A DNA stretch of 64,000 bases from Ursus arctos (Eukaryota; Chordata; Mammalia; Carnivora; Ursidae): contig NW_026622841.1 in the NCBI RefSeq assembly GCF_023065955.2, positions 21,883,501 to 21,947,500 of the forward strand. Reading direction: 5' to 3'. The translations under genes were made by a program, and so were the position numbers. Position 1 is the first letter of the stretch; each line of letters begins with the position of its first letter. This document shows positions 34,075 to 45,369 of the stretch, one piece after another. Below the pieces are notes generated by a model. That model ran no database searches and had not been told where the DNA came from. It saw nothing but the letters and a program-made list of their open reading frames with translations.

Positions 34075-34640
34075 TTGAATCCAAAACTGATATGCCCAGC
34101 CTGCATGCACCAAATCAAGCCAGCCCAAGGCAGCCCTAGTGTAATCCTGGGACTTCCCTGGCCTGCACCCCATCCAGCTGCCCTGCAAAGAAAGCCTCAG
34201 TGCAGCACACCCAGGCCCCTATGCCCTACACTTGTTCTAGTTCCAGCCACTCCACCAAGGCAGCTTCAGTGTGGCATGCCCAGGCACTCCACCATCCTAT
34301 TCCTACTCCAGATCCAGCTATCCTGCCAAGGTGAGCCTATGCCCACTCCAGCTCCAGCCGTCTGCTATGGCAGTCCCAGCATGGTGCACCCCAGGACCCT
34401 CTCGGCCTGCATCTGCTCCAGCACCCTGCCAAGGAGGTCCCAGCATGGTGCACCCAGGGACCTCTGGCTCATGCCTGCTCCAACTTCAGCTGCCTTGTCA
34501 AGGCAGCCCCAACACAGCACACCCAGGACCCTCCCACCCCAGTCTGCACCCTCTCCCGTCTGCCTGCCAAAACCTCCAGGCAGATGCAGTCTACACAGGA
34601 AACACTTCTACACAAGGCCACTCCTTCCAGACCAGAAGAG
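34075..34640 (+). promoter_or_regulatory. GC-rich L1 5'UTR with degenerate internal repeats
   Basis: A C-rich block made of loosely repeated units with TGCCAAGGCAGCCCCAGC-like and GTGCACCCAGGGACCTC-like parts (for example at 34370, 34435, 34490). It leads directly into L1 ORF1. In L1 this region carries the internal promoter; whether any activity remains is unknown. Overlapping frames of 189 codons (34075-34644) and 128 codons (34271-34657) exist only because the C-rich repeats lack stops; they are not genes. Confidence 0.72.
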
Positions 34641-37298
34641 GTAGCTATTCTGCCTAATTCATAAAAACACACACAGAAAGTCAAACAAAATGAAAAGACA
34701 GAGGAATATGTTCTAAATGAAAGAACAAGATGAAACCCCAGATAAAAGTCTTATGAAAAAGAGATAAGTAATTTACCTGATAAAGAATTCAAAGTAGCGG
34801 TAATAAAGATGCTCACCAAACTCGGGAGAAGGATGGAGGAACACAGAACCCCAACAAAGAATTTAAAAATATAACAAAGTACCAACCAGTGCTGAAGAAT
34901 GCAATAACTGAAATGAAAGGAATCAAGAGCAGATTAGATGATACAGAAAAAAATGGACCAGCAATCTGAAAGACAGAGGCGGAAATCACCCAATCAGAAG
35001 AGCAAAAAGAAAAAAGTAATTTTTAAAAATGAGAATAATATAAGGGACCTCTGATACAAAAAGTTACTAACATTCAGATTCTAAGGGTCCCAGAAGAAGA
35101 AGAGAGAAAAAAGGCAGAATAGGTATTAAAGAAATAATGGCTGAAAAATTCCCTTACCTGGGGAACGAAACAGACATCTAGGTCCAGTAAGCACAGAGTC
35201 CCAAACAAAATGAACATAAAGAGATCTAACAAGACATAATCATAATTAAAATGGCTAAAGTTAAAGACAGAGAATCTTAAAGTCAACAAGAAAAAAAAAA
35301 AAAGTCACATAAAAGGAAATCCCATAAGACTATCAGCTGATTTTTCAGCAGAAACTTTGCAGGCCACAAAAGAATGGCAGGATATATATAAAGTGCTGAA
35401 GAGAGAAAAACTTAGAACCAAGAATACTCTACACAGTAAGGTCATCATTCAAAATTCAAGAAGAGATACAGATTTTCCCAGACAAGCAAAAACTAAATGA
35501 GTTCACCTCTAAGCCAGGCTTACAAAAAATGTTAAAGCATCTTCTTTAAGTGAAAAAGAAAAGGCTATAAGTAGAAGAAAATATATGAAAGGAAAAATCT
35601 TACAGTTATAGGCAAATATATAAAAAAACAGTGGATCAGCCACTTAAAAATGTTAGTATAAAGGTTAAAAGACAAAAATAGTAAAATCAACTATAACTAC
35701 AATAATTAGTTAAGGAATACACAAAATGAAAACATATCAAATATGACATTGGAAACATAAAATGTGGCAAGAGGAGAGTAAAATTGTAATGCTTTTAAAA
35801 TGTGTTCAGACTTAAGCAACTATCAGCTTAAATTGATTAATATATACAATGCATGTATATATCTATCTATGTCAATGTATATAAACCTCATGGTAACCAC
35901 AAACCAAAAACCTACAACAGATACACAAAACATAATGAGAAAGGAACCCAAATATAACGGTACAAAAAACCATCAAACCATAAGGGAAGAGACAAAGAGA
36001 AGAAGAAAGGAACAGAGAAAAACCACAAAAGCAACCAGAAAACAATTAAAATGGCAGTAATTGCATACCTACCAATAACTACTTTAATGAAAATGAACTT
36101 AATGAATTTAAATGCTCCAATCAAAAGGTATAGGGTGGCTCAATGGATTAAAAAAACAAACAAGACCCATCCATATGATGCCTATAAGACACTCACTTCA
36201 GATCTAAAGATATAGACTGAATGTGAAGGAATGGAAAAAGGTATTCCATGCATATAAAAATAAAAAGAAAGTTGGAATATCTATACTCACATAAGAAAAA
36301 ATGTATTTTAAAACCATAACTGTAACAAAAGACAAAGAAGGGCATTACATAATGATAAAGGGATCAAGAAGGGGACATAACGTTCATAAATATTTATACA
36401 CCCAACACAGGAGCACCTATATATAAAAATATATATATTAACAAAATAAAGGGAGAAATTGACAACAATACAATAATAGTAGGGTACTTTAATACTCCAC
36501 TTACATTAATGAATAGATCATCTAGACAGAAAATCAATAAGGAAACACTGGCCTTAAATGATGCATTAGATCAGATGGACTTAATAGAAACAGAACATTC
36601 CACCGAGAAACTGCTAAATACACATTCTCTTCAAGTGCACATACATGAACATTCTCCAAAACGGGTCACATGTTAGGCCACAAAAAAACTTTCAATACAT
36701 TCAAAAGAATAAAATAGTATCATGCATCTTTTCCAGCCACAAATGTATAAAACCAGAAATCAATTACAGTAAGAAAACACACAAATATGTGGAGTATAAA
36801 GAACCTGTTACAAGACCACTAATAGGTCAAATAGAAATCAAAGAGGAAGCAAATGAGAATGGAAACACAACTTTATAAAATCTATGCAGCAAAAGCAGTT
36901 TTAAGAGGGAAGTTCATAGTGATGTAGGCCTACCTCAAAATACAAGAAAAATCCCAAATAAATAATCTAATGTTACATCTAAAGGAATCAGAAGAACAAA
37001 GTTCCAAGTTAGAAGGAAGGAAATAATAAAGATTAGAATGGAAATAAATGAAATAGGAAAAAAAAAAAAAAGATGAAAGAAACTGAAAGCTCGTTCCTTG
37101 AAGATAAAACTGATAACCTCTAGCCTGAATCATCAAGAAAAAAAGGGAGAGGACCCAACTAAATGAAATTAGAAATGAAAAAGTGACACAGAAATACAAA
37201 GGATCATAAAAGACTACTAAAAACATCAACAAATTACAAAACCTAGAAGATATCGATAAATTTTTGGAAACACACAACATTCCAAGACTGAGTCATGA

Positions 37299-37490
37299 GG
37301 GGCGCCTGGGTGGCACAGAGGTTAAGTGTCTGCCTTCGGCTCAGGGCGTGATCCCGGCGTTCTGGGATCGAGCCCCACATCAGGCTCCTCCGCTAGGAGC
37401 CTGCTTCTTCCTCTCCTACTCCCCTGCTTCTGTTCCCTCTCTCGCTGGCTGTCTCTATCTCTGTTGAATGAATAAAAAAAAAAAAAAAAA
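37299..37490 (+). mobile_element. very young CAN-SINE with perfect target duplication
   Basis: GGGGCGCCTGGGTGGCACAG, CTGCCTTCGGCTCAGGGCGT, GATCCCGGCGTTCTGGGATC, TCGCTGGCTGTCTCTATCTC and a long pure A tail. The exact 15 bp AAGACTGAGTCATGA is on both sides (37284-37298 and 37491-37505). Close to the young consensus, long tail and perfect duplication make it the most recent SINE in the window. Confidence 0.98.
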
Positions 37491-38440
37491 AAGACTGAGT
37501 CATGAAAAAATAAAAAATCTGAATGGATTATTTTAAATAATGAAATGGAAAAGTAATTTAAAAACTCCCAAAAACAGAAGCCCAACACCAAACAGCTTCA
37601 CAGCTGAATCGAACCCAGCATTTAAAGAAGTGTTAGCGTCTAACTTTTTAAATTTATTCTGAACAATTGAGGAGTAATAAATGCTTTCAAATTCTTTTTG
37701 CAAGACCAGCAGTACCGTGACAAAGGCAAAGACACAACAAAAAAATAAAATTACAGGCCAATATCCCTGATGAATAACGATGCAAAAATCCTCAACAAAA
37801 TATTAGCAAACTGAATTCAATAATACATTTAAAAGGTCATACATCATGAACAAGTGGGATTTATTCCAGGCATGCAATGATGGTTAAATATCACCAAATC
37901 AATGTGTAATACACCACACTAACCAAAATGAAGGATAAACATCATATGATTATTTCAAAAGATTCAGAAAAAGTGTTTGACAAGTTTAATATCCATTTAT
38001 GATAAAAACTCCCAACCAACTGGATATAGAAAGTACCTCATTATAATAAAGACCACTGATGACAAACCCACAGCTAAAATCATAATTATGAAAAGATGAA
38101 AGCTTTTCCTCTAAGATTAGAAACAAAAACCAAAAATGTCAACTCTTCCCACTTTTATTCAACATAGTATTAGAAGTCCTAGCCAACAATGAGGTGAGAA
38201 AAAAACATAAATAAAAGGTATCCAAACTGGAAAGGAAGTTGGGATTATTAGAGCTGAAATGATCCTGTATACAAAAACCCCAAACACTCCACCAAACTAG
38301 AACAACAACAATTGTTAGAATAATGAGAATTCAGTAAAGTCACAGAATACAAAATTAACATACAGAAATCAGCTGCATTTCTATAAAACTAATAATGAGA
38401 ACTCGAGAAAGAGAAATTAAGGCAATATGCCAATTTACAA

Positions 38441-38745
38441 GTCACTGCCATTCTTCTCTACAATACTCGTCAATGAAAACTCTGTGGCTCCTTCTAGCTC
38501 AACAAAGTATAGTCTACTTTTTAAGGGATACATGAAGAGCTAGGACCCAAAACATTTTTTAGTTCTTGAGTTTTCTGCAAACCCAACGTTACTGTAGTGC
38601 ATGACATAGACAGTGCTATTTCACAGGATATTGCTGAAGTAGGTGATCGTGTGCACTAGCACCCACTCCACACCTCCAACAAAAACACGACCAGCCCAAC
38701 CTGAGACCTTCTCCGTAACTTAGGAAGAAAGACAATTTTATATTC
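38441..38745. other. unassigned sequence
   Basis: No repeat or gene is recognised between the broken L1 and the next SINE. Confidence 0.4.
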
Positions 38746-38760
38746 TCTTGGTTCATTTTC

Positions 38761-39005
38761 TTTTTTAAAAGATTTCATTTATTTAATTATTTATATCTAT
38801 TTATTTATTTAAGAGAGAGAGAGTGAGCGAGAGCGAGCACATGAGCAGAGGGAGGAACAGAGGGGAAGGCGGGAGAGGGGGGAGAATCTCAAGCTGACTC
38901 TGCACTGAGGCTGATTCAGGGCTCGATCCCACAACCCTGGGATCATGACCTGAGCGGAAACCAAGAGTCAGACACTTAATCGACTGAGCCACCCAGGCGC
39001 CCCTG
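38761..39005 (-). mobile_element. CAN-SINE with 15 bp target duplication
   Basis: TTTAAAAGATTTCATTTATT, a GAGAGAGAGAGTGAGCGAGA tract, GGGCTCGATCCCACAACCCT, ATCATGACCTGAGCGGAAAC and CTGAGCCACCCAGGCGCCCC, all in reverse. TCTTGGTTCATTTTC is duplicated exactly (38746-38760, 39006-39020). The tail side carries an extra expanded TTTATTTA stretch. Confidence 0.97.
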
Positions 39006-39020
39006 TCTTGGTTCATTTTC

Positions 39021-39639
39021 AAAGAACCTGGCTCTAGTCTGAGCATCTGACATGAGGATTTCATTAATTATATTTTGAAAGGGATTCCCACTTGCCTTTT
39101 TTTCTTCATGGAAATGCATAAGCATAGATAAAACTTCTTAAAGGACTAATAGCAATTCTAAGAAAAATAAGTCAACCTCATTCTCTCTTCTCTGCACATT
39201 GCAAATGTCAATCCTATAAATAGCATGTAAGCAATAGTGTGAGCTTTTTGAACCTGTAATTGGATGAATAGATTTGAGGCCCAATGATGGAATTTATGTT
39301 ATCAAGTTGCTACTGTATGTCTTCAGTGCAAAATTTCCAACAGATGTCCTCACTGGGAGCTGATGTGGGGGAGGCAGATACAGAATTGAGAATGAATCAA
39401 AAGAAAGTTAAAGTGGATTTTACCAATAACATAAGCTCAGTTGCTGTGCTCACAAGCATCCCAAGGCAAACCCATTCTTGTCCTCCCCAGAATCCCTGCC
39501 ATTTCTGACCTACACACTGGCACACAAGACTAAATAGGGTCAAGAAAGACTTTTACTATAAACCTAAGGGATGCCTAATAAATCTCTAAAAAAATATTCT
39601 ATTAGATGATCTAATTTATAGCTTGATTATATTTAGTTC
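39021..39639. other. unassigned sequence
   Basis: No recognised repeat. A 74-codon plus frame (39284-39508) is without known domains. Confidence 0.4.
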
Positions 39640-39825
39640 AGAATCTTATTAGAGCCTCACACTCTTCTTTAAGTATTTTGTTTTACCACAATTAGATTGT
39701 TAGTTCTTTTTTTAAAAAAAAAGAAAAAGAAAAAGATTGGGCCTTATTTTCCTTTTGAACCCTACTGGAGTCCTTAATGCATAGTAGACACTCAATAAAT
39801 GCTTACTTTGAATCAAGTTGAACAT
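39640..39825 (+). mobile_element. L2 LINE 3' end
   Basis: CCACAATTAGATTGTTAGTT, TGGGCCTTATTTTCCTTTTG, then TAATGCATAGTAGACACTCA and ATAAATGCTTACTTTGAATC is the forward L2 end. An AAAAAGAAAAAGA run (39712-39736) has grown inside it. Confidence 0.75.
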
Positions 39826-39984
39826 ATGGTCCTTTAGGATTTAAAACGGCCATTTCATTTTTCCCTGGAGGTTAATTTCCATTTTCCTTAGCAAATGGAG
39901 CAGGAAAAAAAGAATATTACATATATGAAGAGTCAGCATGCTCACAGAACAACAGATAATAAAATGCCAGAGGGTTGGTTCCTT

Positions 39985-40105
39985 AGATATCATCTGCATT
40001 TACTCTGCAGAGGAAGAAACTAAGGAGTACAGGAGTGAGGCTACATGGTCAAGCCACACAACAAATTGTGACCTGACACCTTTCTCTGCTCTCATCATTC
40101 CAACA
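39985..40105 (-). mobile_element. MIR-type SINE fragment
   Basis: CTCTGCAGAGGAAGAAACTA, then GGCTACATGGTCAAGCCACA, then TGTGACCTGACACCTTTCTC follows the MIR consensus in reverse, with weak identity. Confidence 0.58.
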
Positions 40106-40819
40106 GATGCATAATTAGTAAAAAAGACAGAAAGACCTAGATCTTGCTCTAGAGTCATTCCCCAGGAGTCTGCTCAACTCTTTGAGGACTGGTGATTACA
40201 GTGTCTTCAAAGTGTCTGTTTTTAGCAGGCTTTCAGAAAGACTTGAATGCCTCCATTCATTTGTCTCTCTCTTCCTTTTTCCATGATACCAAGCCATTCT
40301 CTGAATTCTCCCATCACAACTGTGTTCCCTATTTCATATATGAAGAAGTGGAGTTCTCACTCCTTCTTCCTAACTAAACAAACCTAAAGATTATGACACA
40401 TTCCCAGTACTAATATTCACTAGAATGGATTCTCAGGGGTAGTGAAAGGATAGGCAAACCTGGGCAATTGCTACTTTAAAAGTTTCTCCTACACTAGGGT
40501 GAAGGATCTATCTAGGATCAGATAACGGTCCTGGAAACCTCAACCCCACATCAACCAAATACTAAGAGTCAAGGGAAAAGATTTTCCACCAGTAAGGAAG
40601 TACACTTGAAGAGGAACAGGAAGAGGCTGGAAATGGCAAAGCTATTACAGAGAAACTTGGCAAACTCTGCCTACCCAGAAGGTTAGGTACTTCTAAAAAT
40701 GTTCATTTTCCATCACAGATTCTTTGCAAGGAAAACATCTCTATTCATAGCAATTTGAGTAGTTCTGAGGAGATAAGAGTTCTTAATGGTAATTGGTCCT
40801 TTTTCATCACTCTGATGTG
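40106..40819. other. unassigned sequence
   Basis: No recognised feature. Confidence 0.4.
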
Positions 40820-41110
40820 TCATGGGATTCTTATGCCATGTAACAACATTTTCTGTCCAGGCTTGACATGGTGGTCTGGGTGAGCGTTAATTGCATACTG
40901 CCCCTGGGCTTCAATTACTGGATCATGATGTTGACTCATCGGAGGAATTATAGGTCCTTCCAGAGCATTAAAAATTGTGGAAGTCCAAGCATGCATGTTT
41001 AGTACACATTGTCTGGGACTCCCAGTTAGCCATTCTACCATTAAGAGACCCCCATTTCCAAGTAAAGCAAAATGGAGTTTAGAGTTTGGGAGCAGATGAA
41101 TGGTTTATGG
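40820..41110 (-). other. unrecognised protein-like minus-strand frame
   Basis: The frame from the ATG at 41041 has 73 codons (MVEWLTGSPRQCVLNMHAWT at the start, KMLLHGIRIP at the end) and stays open upstream to about 41100 in the same phase. Its composition (balanced, with several W, H, P and Q) is less AT-biased than the chance frames nearby. I do not recognise it, and there is no clear promoter, splice signal or poly-A tail. It could be a retropseudogene scrap, an old transposon coding piece, or chance. Confidence 0.25.
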
Positions 41111-42139
41111 CAGAATTACAGACACCAAATATAATGGAGGCTACAAAACCAGATTTGCAGAGATTTTAGCTACAAGAAAAAAAAAAGGAAAAGGGAGGAA
41201 AGAGATTTCTCTTTGGTCATAAAACTTAATTTGATCTCACAATGTTGGCATTTATCTCATTGTTATTAGTTCCTTCCTTCAAACTCAAGCAAAAACAAGA
41301 GTAGAGTTTTTACTTAGTATGTTCTAAAAAACAAATTTTACAGCCAGGTCTTAAAGTAGAATATGTCATAAATGAGGCAAATAATTGTCCTAAGTGACAA
41401 TAATCATTTTAGCTCAAGATCATCAGGGTTGGAAACTCTGAATCCGTGATGAATTTCCAATATGGGAAAGCTATTCAGTAATCTGCATTCAGATCCACTG
41501 ACCTGACTCACTGAATCTAAATCTTGTCTCAGTCACTGTTGGTATTTGATTCTGGAAAATCAGGGCCATAAGAAACTTCAAAACTAAACTGTTTTACCTC
41601 TCAGCTTTAGGGGAAGAATAAACACAGGCTATCCCAGATCAATGACGTATCTAAATATGTCCATGGGAAAACTATCAGAACTCCATCTGCAACAGTATCT
41701 GAAAGATCTCTTCTGAGAAAGTATTTCTGCTCACTTCCATAGCTCTAGATCAGCTCTGTTCCCAGACCCTTGTGTTGAGCCTACCCTCTAACTCAGCAGT
41801 CACCTGGGAAATTGTACCCAGACTATGAACTAGATTCATCTCTTTCTTTATACCTCATTCTTTCCCTCAAATGACTTTCCTGGAAATAAACTGCCCCTAC
41901 TCATGCACTTTCATTATGCTCTTAATGATGCTCTATTTCTAGTCTGTTCTTCCCCATATCCAGTTCCAGATATCCCAAAACATCACTGCTCTCTTCCTCA
42001 TCAGTCCTTCTGAGAACTATATTCCTTAATCTTTCCAGAGGCACTCTATCTGCTGTTTGCAAATTTAATACGTCAGAAGAATGTGATAGTTGTTTAAGAA
42101 ATGAACAAAATAATGAATCAATCAATCAATTAATTAATA
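41111..42139. other. unassigned sequence
   Basis: No repeat or gene is recognised. A minus frame of 67 codons (41922-42125) has no known domain. The block ends in short ATCA/ATTA repeats at 42110-42137. Confidence 0.4.
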
Positions 42140-42230
42140 CTAAGAGCACTGGGTTGAGATCAGGAGACCTGACTTAACCACACTTTGGCTATAGGATTTT
42201 GAACTACACTTAATTCTTTAAATCTCAGTG
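42140..42230 (+). mobile_element. MIR-like SINE fragment
   Basis: AGAGCACTGGGTTGAGATCA, GGAGACCTGACTTAACCACA and TTAATTCTTTAAATCTCAGT give the MIR head and middle. The 3' part is cut by the MaLR LTR that follows. Confidence 0.55.
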
Positions 42231-42612
42231 TTAGTCCATTTAGGCTACCATATCAAAATGCCACTGAACAGGTGTTTAAAACAACAGACACTTATTCCCC
42301 ACATTTCTGGAGGCTGGGATGTCCTAGATCAAGGCACTGGCAGATTCTGTTCCTGGTTTGCAGATGGCTGCTTTCTCACTGTGTCCACACATGGGGAAGA
42401 ATGGAAACTCTGGTTGTCATCGTTGCCCTCCTCCCCCTCCTTCTCCTTCTTCTTCTCCTAAGGGATTCAATTCTCCTCTGTGGGCTCCACCCTTATGACC
42501 TCATCTAAACCTAATTACCTCCCTAAGGCCCCACACCTCCTAATATCATCTCACTGAGGCATAGGGTTTCAAAATAAAAATTTTGAGGAGACACAAATAT
42601 TCAGTCCATAAG
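42228..42612 (-). mobile_element. MaLR LTR (MST/MLT1 type), solo
   Basis: In reverse: GTGTTAGTCCATTTAGGCTA, ACATTTCTGGAGGCTGGGAT, TCACTGTGTCCACACATGGG, GGGCTCCACCCTTATGACCT, ACACCTCCTAATATCATCTC and ATATTCAGTCCATAAGAC. A pyrimidine (CTCCTTCTC) stretch at 42430-42460 is a local expansion. No internal sequence is attached. Confidence 0.9.
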
Positions 42613-42780
42613 ACTCAGATTTTTTTCTTTTACCAATAAAATGAGGGTAAATACCTCCTTTACTTACCTCACACTTTATATGAATCTGACAATAAGTTTT
42701 TAAAAGTATAAAGTTCAACTGAAATATTTTGTTACTACAGAACCTTGACCTTTCACTCAATTAAGACTCACTGAGTGCTT

Positions 42781-42785
42781 TTTAA

Positions 42786-42838
<53 letters not shown>

Positions 42839-43012
42839 TTGAGAGAGAAAGCTTGGGTGCATGCATGAGTATGGGGAAGGGGCAGAGGGACAGAATCTTC
42901 AAGGAGACTCTCCGCTGAGCAGGGAACCTGAAGCGGGCTCAATCCCATGACCCATGAGATCATGACCCCAGCCAAAATGAGAGTTAACCGACTGAGCCAC
43001 CCAGGCACCTCA
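42781..43012 (-). mobile_element. CAN-SINE with expanded GA tract
   Basis: The GA-rich part of the SINE has grown into a pure repeat (about 42791-42831). The rest reads in reverse: CAAGGAGACTCTCCGCTGAG, GGGCTCAATCCCATGACCCA and CTGAGCCACCCAGGCACCTC. The flanks CACTGAGTGCTT (42769-42780) and CACCGAGTGCTT (43013-43024) are the target duplication with one difference. Confidence 0.96.
42791..42831 (+). repeat. (GA)n microsatellite within a SINE
   Basis: A pure GA run of about 40 bases, followed by interrupted GA-rich sequence. Likely length-variable. Confidence 0.97.
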
Positions 43013-43024
43013 CACCGAGTGCTT

Positions 43025-43784
43025 CTTGAGCAAAATTCTACAAAGCCAAAAATAAATCAGTAGTGGTCTTAGCCTTCGAAAGGGCTTAGTCCACAGAACA
43101 GACCAAGAGAAAGCAAAAAATTACACAACTCATTTTTTGTCTAGAGGTGTCGCAGTCCTAGAAAAGAGAAAATATTTCCAGACAGAGAGAACAAATTGAC
43201 AAAGAGAACCTGGAACTATCTGATACACTCTTCCTTCTGTTCAGAATATTCCCTTGTCTTCCATCCTCCAACCCCTCAATACTTACACCTAGAAAATTTT
43301 GACTTATCTTTTCACACCCAGCCCAGACATCATCTCTGAGAGTTCTGTGTCACAGCAGCAGATGGTATAGGGTTGGGGGGAATGGTCAGCAAGAAGGCTA
43401 GAAAAGTGATTTCTGAATCCCAAATATGTCTGCCACCATAGGATGTGATATAACCAAGACACCGCCACCATGCAGATGGCAGAGAAGTAGAACACTCGTT
43501 CACTCATTAAAAAAAAAAAAGGTTCAAACACTTGCCAGGTGCTATACTAGACACAGGGAAACTTACATCTTTTTGGAAAATGTCAGACTACACAGAAGTT
43601 AACAAACTAAGAAATACATATTTGAAAAATATAGTGTCAGAATTATACCAAATGGGATATGAAATTTATTTATTTTTTTATCTGCAACATGTGCACATAG
43701 TGTTAAGGAAATTTCTATCTAGTTGGTATGCACTACCTAAAGAGTTATTCGAAGGAATTAGATCCTAATCTAACTGACCACAGA
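43025..43784. other. mostly unassigned; possible L2 piece near 43515
   Basis: ACACTTGCCAGGTGCTATAC and TAGACACAGGG at 43527-43558 look like the reverse of an L2 end, too short to be sure. The 75-78-codon frames at 43304-43531 and 43532-43768 have no known domain. Confidence 0.4.
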
Positions 43785-43930
43785 GGGTCAACAGACATTT
43801 ATGAGCAACCTTTGATGCAGTGGACACAGTACTAGATACAGAGTTGCAGGGCTGGGGGAGGTGAAGGCAAAGACATACTCCCTACCATCTTGCAGTTTAT
43901 AGTCTAGTGCAGCAAAGCCAGATTTTAAAT
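43785..43930 (-). mobile_element. L2 LINE 3' end
   Basis: TCAACAGACATTTATGAGCA, GTGGACACAGTACTAGATAC, ATACTCCCTACCATCTTGCA and GTTTATAGTCTAGTGCAGC are the reverse of the L2 3' consensus, in order. Confidence 0.75.
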
Positions 43931-44925
43931 TTCGAGGACTAGGAAAATCTTTAAAGATTAACTGAGAATTATCAATATCATTCTAACCTATAGAATACTT
44001 TCACATTAAAGTTTGAGAAAAGGTAATACCAAAATTTTTAAATGAGTAAGCCGGTCTATAAAACAATGTCTACACTGTTCTTATTTTTCTCACTTTGCTG
44101 TTAACCTCAATAATTTTGTCACCAACTGACCTTAGGTTCTAGACTCACGGAACACTGTTCTAAAAAATATAAGGTTTCTTGGATCCCTACCTTCTAAGGT
44201 ACAGAATCAAGTCAGTCTGGAGGGACAAGAAAAAGGCAGAATTACTTCCTCCTATTATTAATAATGTAGTGATGCCAGAAAAAAATGATCTGAACATATC
44301 AAAATATATTTTAGACCACTTCCTTCCACTTCCCTTTCTACAACTCCATCCTACCTCTCATCAAACCTCTGGTGTTCTCCGACTGCCATAAGCCCCATCT
44401 CAAAAGTAATCCTTGTTCTCAAATGACTTACTGAACTCTCCCCAAATCAAAACTCCGTTCTCTGTGCAAGGGAACTCAATCGTTTCAAGAAAAGCAATAA
44501 GGTTGAAACAACCCTCCCAGATGTTTTGCATTTGCAAAAGAACTTTATTGCTTTTTTCTAATTATAAAAGTAATTCACGCTTATTGTGGAAAACATACAA
44601 AATATAAAACAGTATGAAGAAAAAAACAACAATTCTCAAAGCCCGTAGGATATTTGCATTTCTAAGAGAGAATGTTTGTTGACAGATATGTCCAGTCAGT
44701 GCAGATATATTGAGGGTCTGCAGTATTAGCAGGGGATTATGATGAGAACTTTGAAAAAAATCAAAGTAAGGCAGAACCAGATCTTATCCTTAAATAACTT
44801 AAGAGTATCGTATTCAAATTATTCCATTATTAATGAATTTAAAGGTCAGCAAATGCTCCGCACATTTCAAATGGAGAGTTTAACCCTAAACTTTGTTGAA
44901 TTCTACTTTATTTATTTTTTACAAA
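43931..44925. other. unassigned sequence
   Basis: AT-rich. The part at 44530-44640 (TTTCTAATTATAAAAGTAAT, then TTGTGGAAAACATACAAAAT) resembles a common ancestral mammalian repeat whose name I cannot fix. No gene. Confidence 0.4.
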
Positions 44926-45085
44926 TGGGTGGTGGGTATTGAGGGCACTTGTTGTGATGACCACTGGGTGTTATACATAAATGAAGAATCTCTAAATTCT
45001 ACTTCTGAAACTAATATTACACTATATATTAATTGGAACTTAAATAAAAACCTGAAACAAACAAACAAAAATACATCAACATGTT
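44926..45085 (+). mobile_element. carnivore L1 3' end (second 3'UTR type)
   Basis: GGTGGTGGGTATTGAGGGCA, CTTGTTGTGATGACCACTGG, GTGTTATACATAAATGAAGA and CTGAAACTAATATTACACTA, then an A-rich tail with AAAC repeats. This is a carnivore L1 3'UTR different from the one at 17.3 kb. Only about 130 bases plus tail are present. Confidence 0.92.
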
Positions 45086-45369
45086 GATTTCAATAGCAAT
45101 GAAAAAAATGCATTCTATTTTAAAGCTGAACAGAGATGAAGGATAGGCCTGAAGCTGAGCTCATTGCAGGAAATTTCAAATAGGAGTGCCAAATTCTCTA
45201 TGCAGGATCTGCCCACCTTGGAAAGCATAAAGCAGGCAGAGAGAGAAGGGATTATTACAAATTATGTTCTCCTAGGACAAAAAGCTTATTTTCCTCTTAT
45301 ATTCACTCTCTCTCTTTCTAGAACTTTCAAAAGAAAGTGGAGTTATCTAATATGAATTCCCCTTATTTT

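Larger units (their letters stand above)
34060..38440 (+). mobile_element. L1, 5' part: 5'UTR, ORF1 and two-thirds of ORF2, 3' end missing
   Basis: A GC-rich 5'UTR (34075-34640) is followed by ORF1 (AAAGACAGAGGAATATGTTC at about 34695, ATAAAGATGCTCACCAAACT at 34803, AAAGAATGGCAGGATATATA), then ORF2 from about 36060 with its endonuclease part (TAAATGCTCCAATCAAAAGG, ATTCCATGCATATAAAAATA, GGGCATTACATAATGATAAA) and the RT part (GTGGGATTTATTCCAGGCAT at 37855, CTTTTATTCAACATAGTATT). It ends at about 38440 in ORF2 (GAGAAATTAAGGCAATATGC). Frameshifts and stops are frequent. Losing the 3' end while keeping the 5' end is the reverse of normal L1 truncation, so a later deletion or rearrangement is likely. 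A SINE is inserted at 37.3 kb. Confidence 0.93.

Noticed and set aside
34075..34644. 189-codon plus-strand frame rich in P, A, S and Q
   Set aside because: It is a stop-poor reading of the C-rich L1 5'UTR repeats and leads into L1 ORF1 in sequence context, not a host gene.
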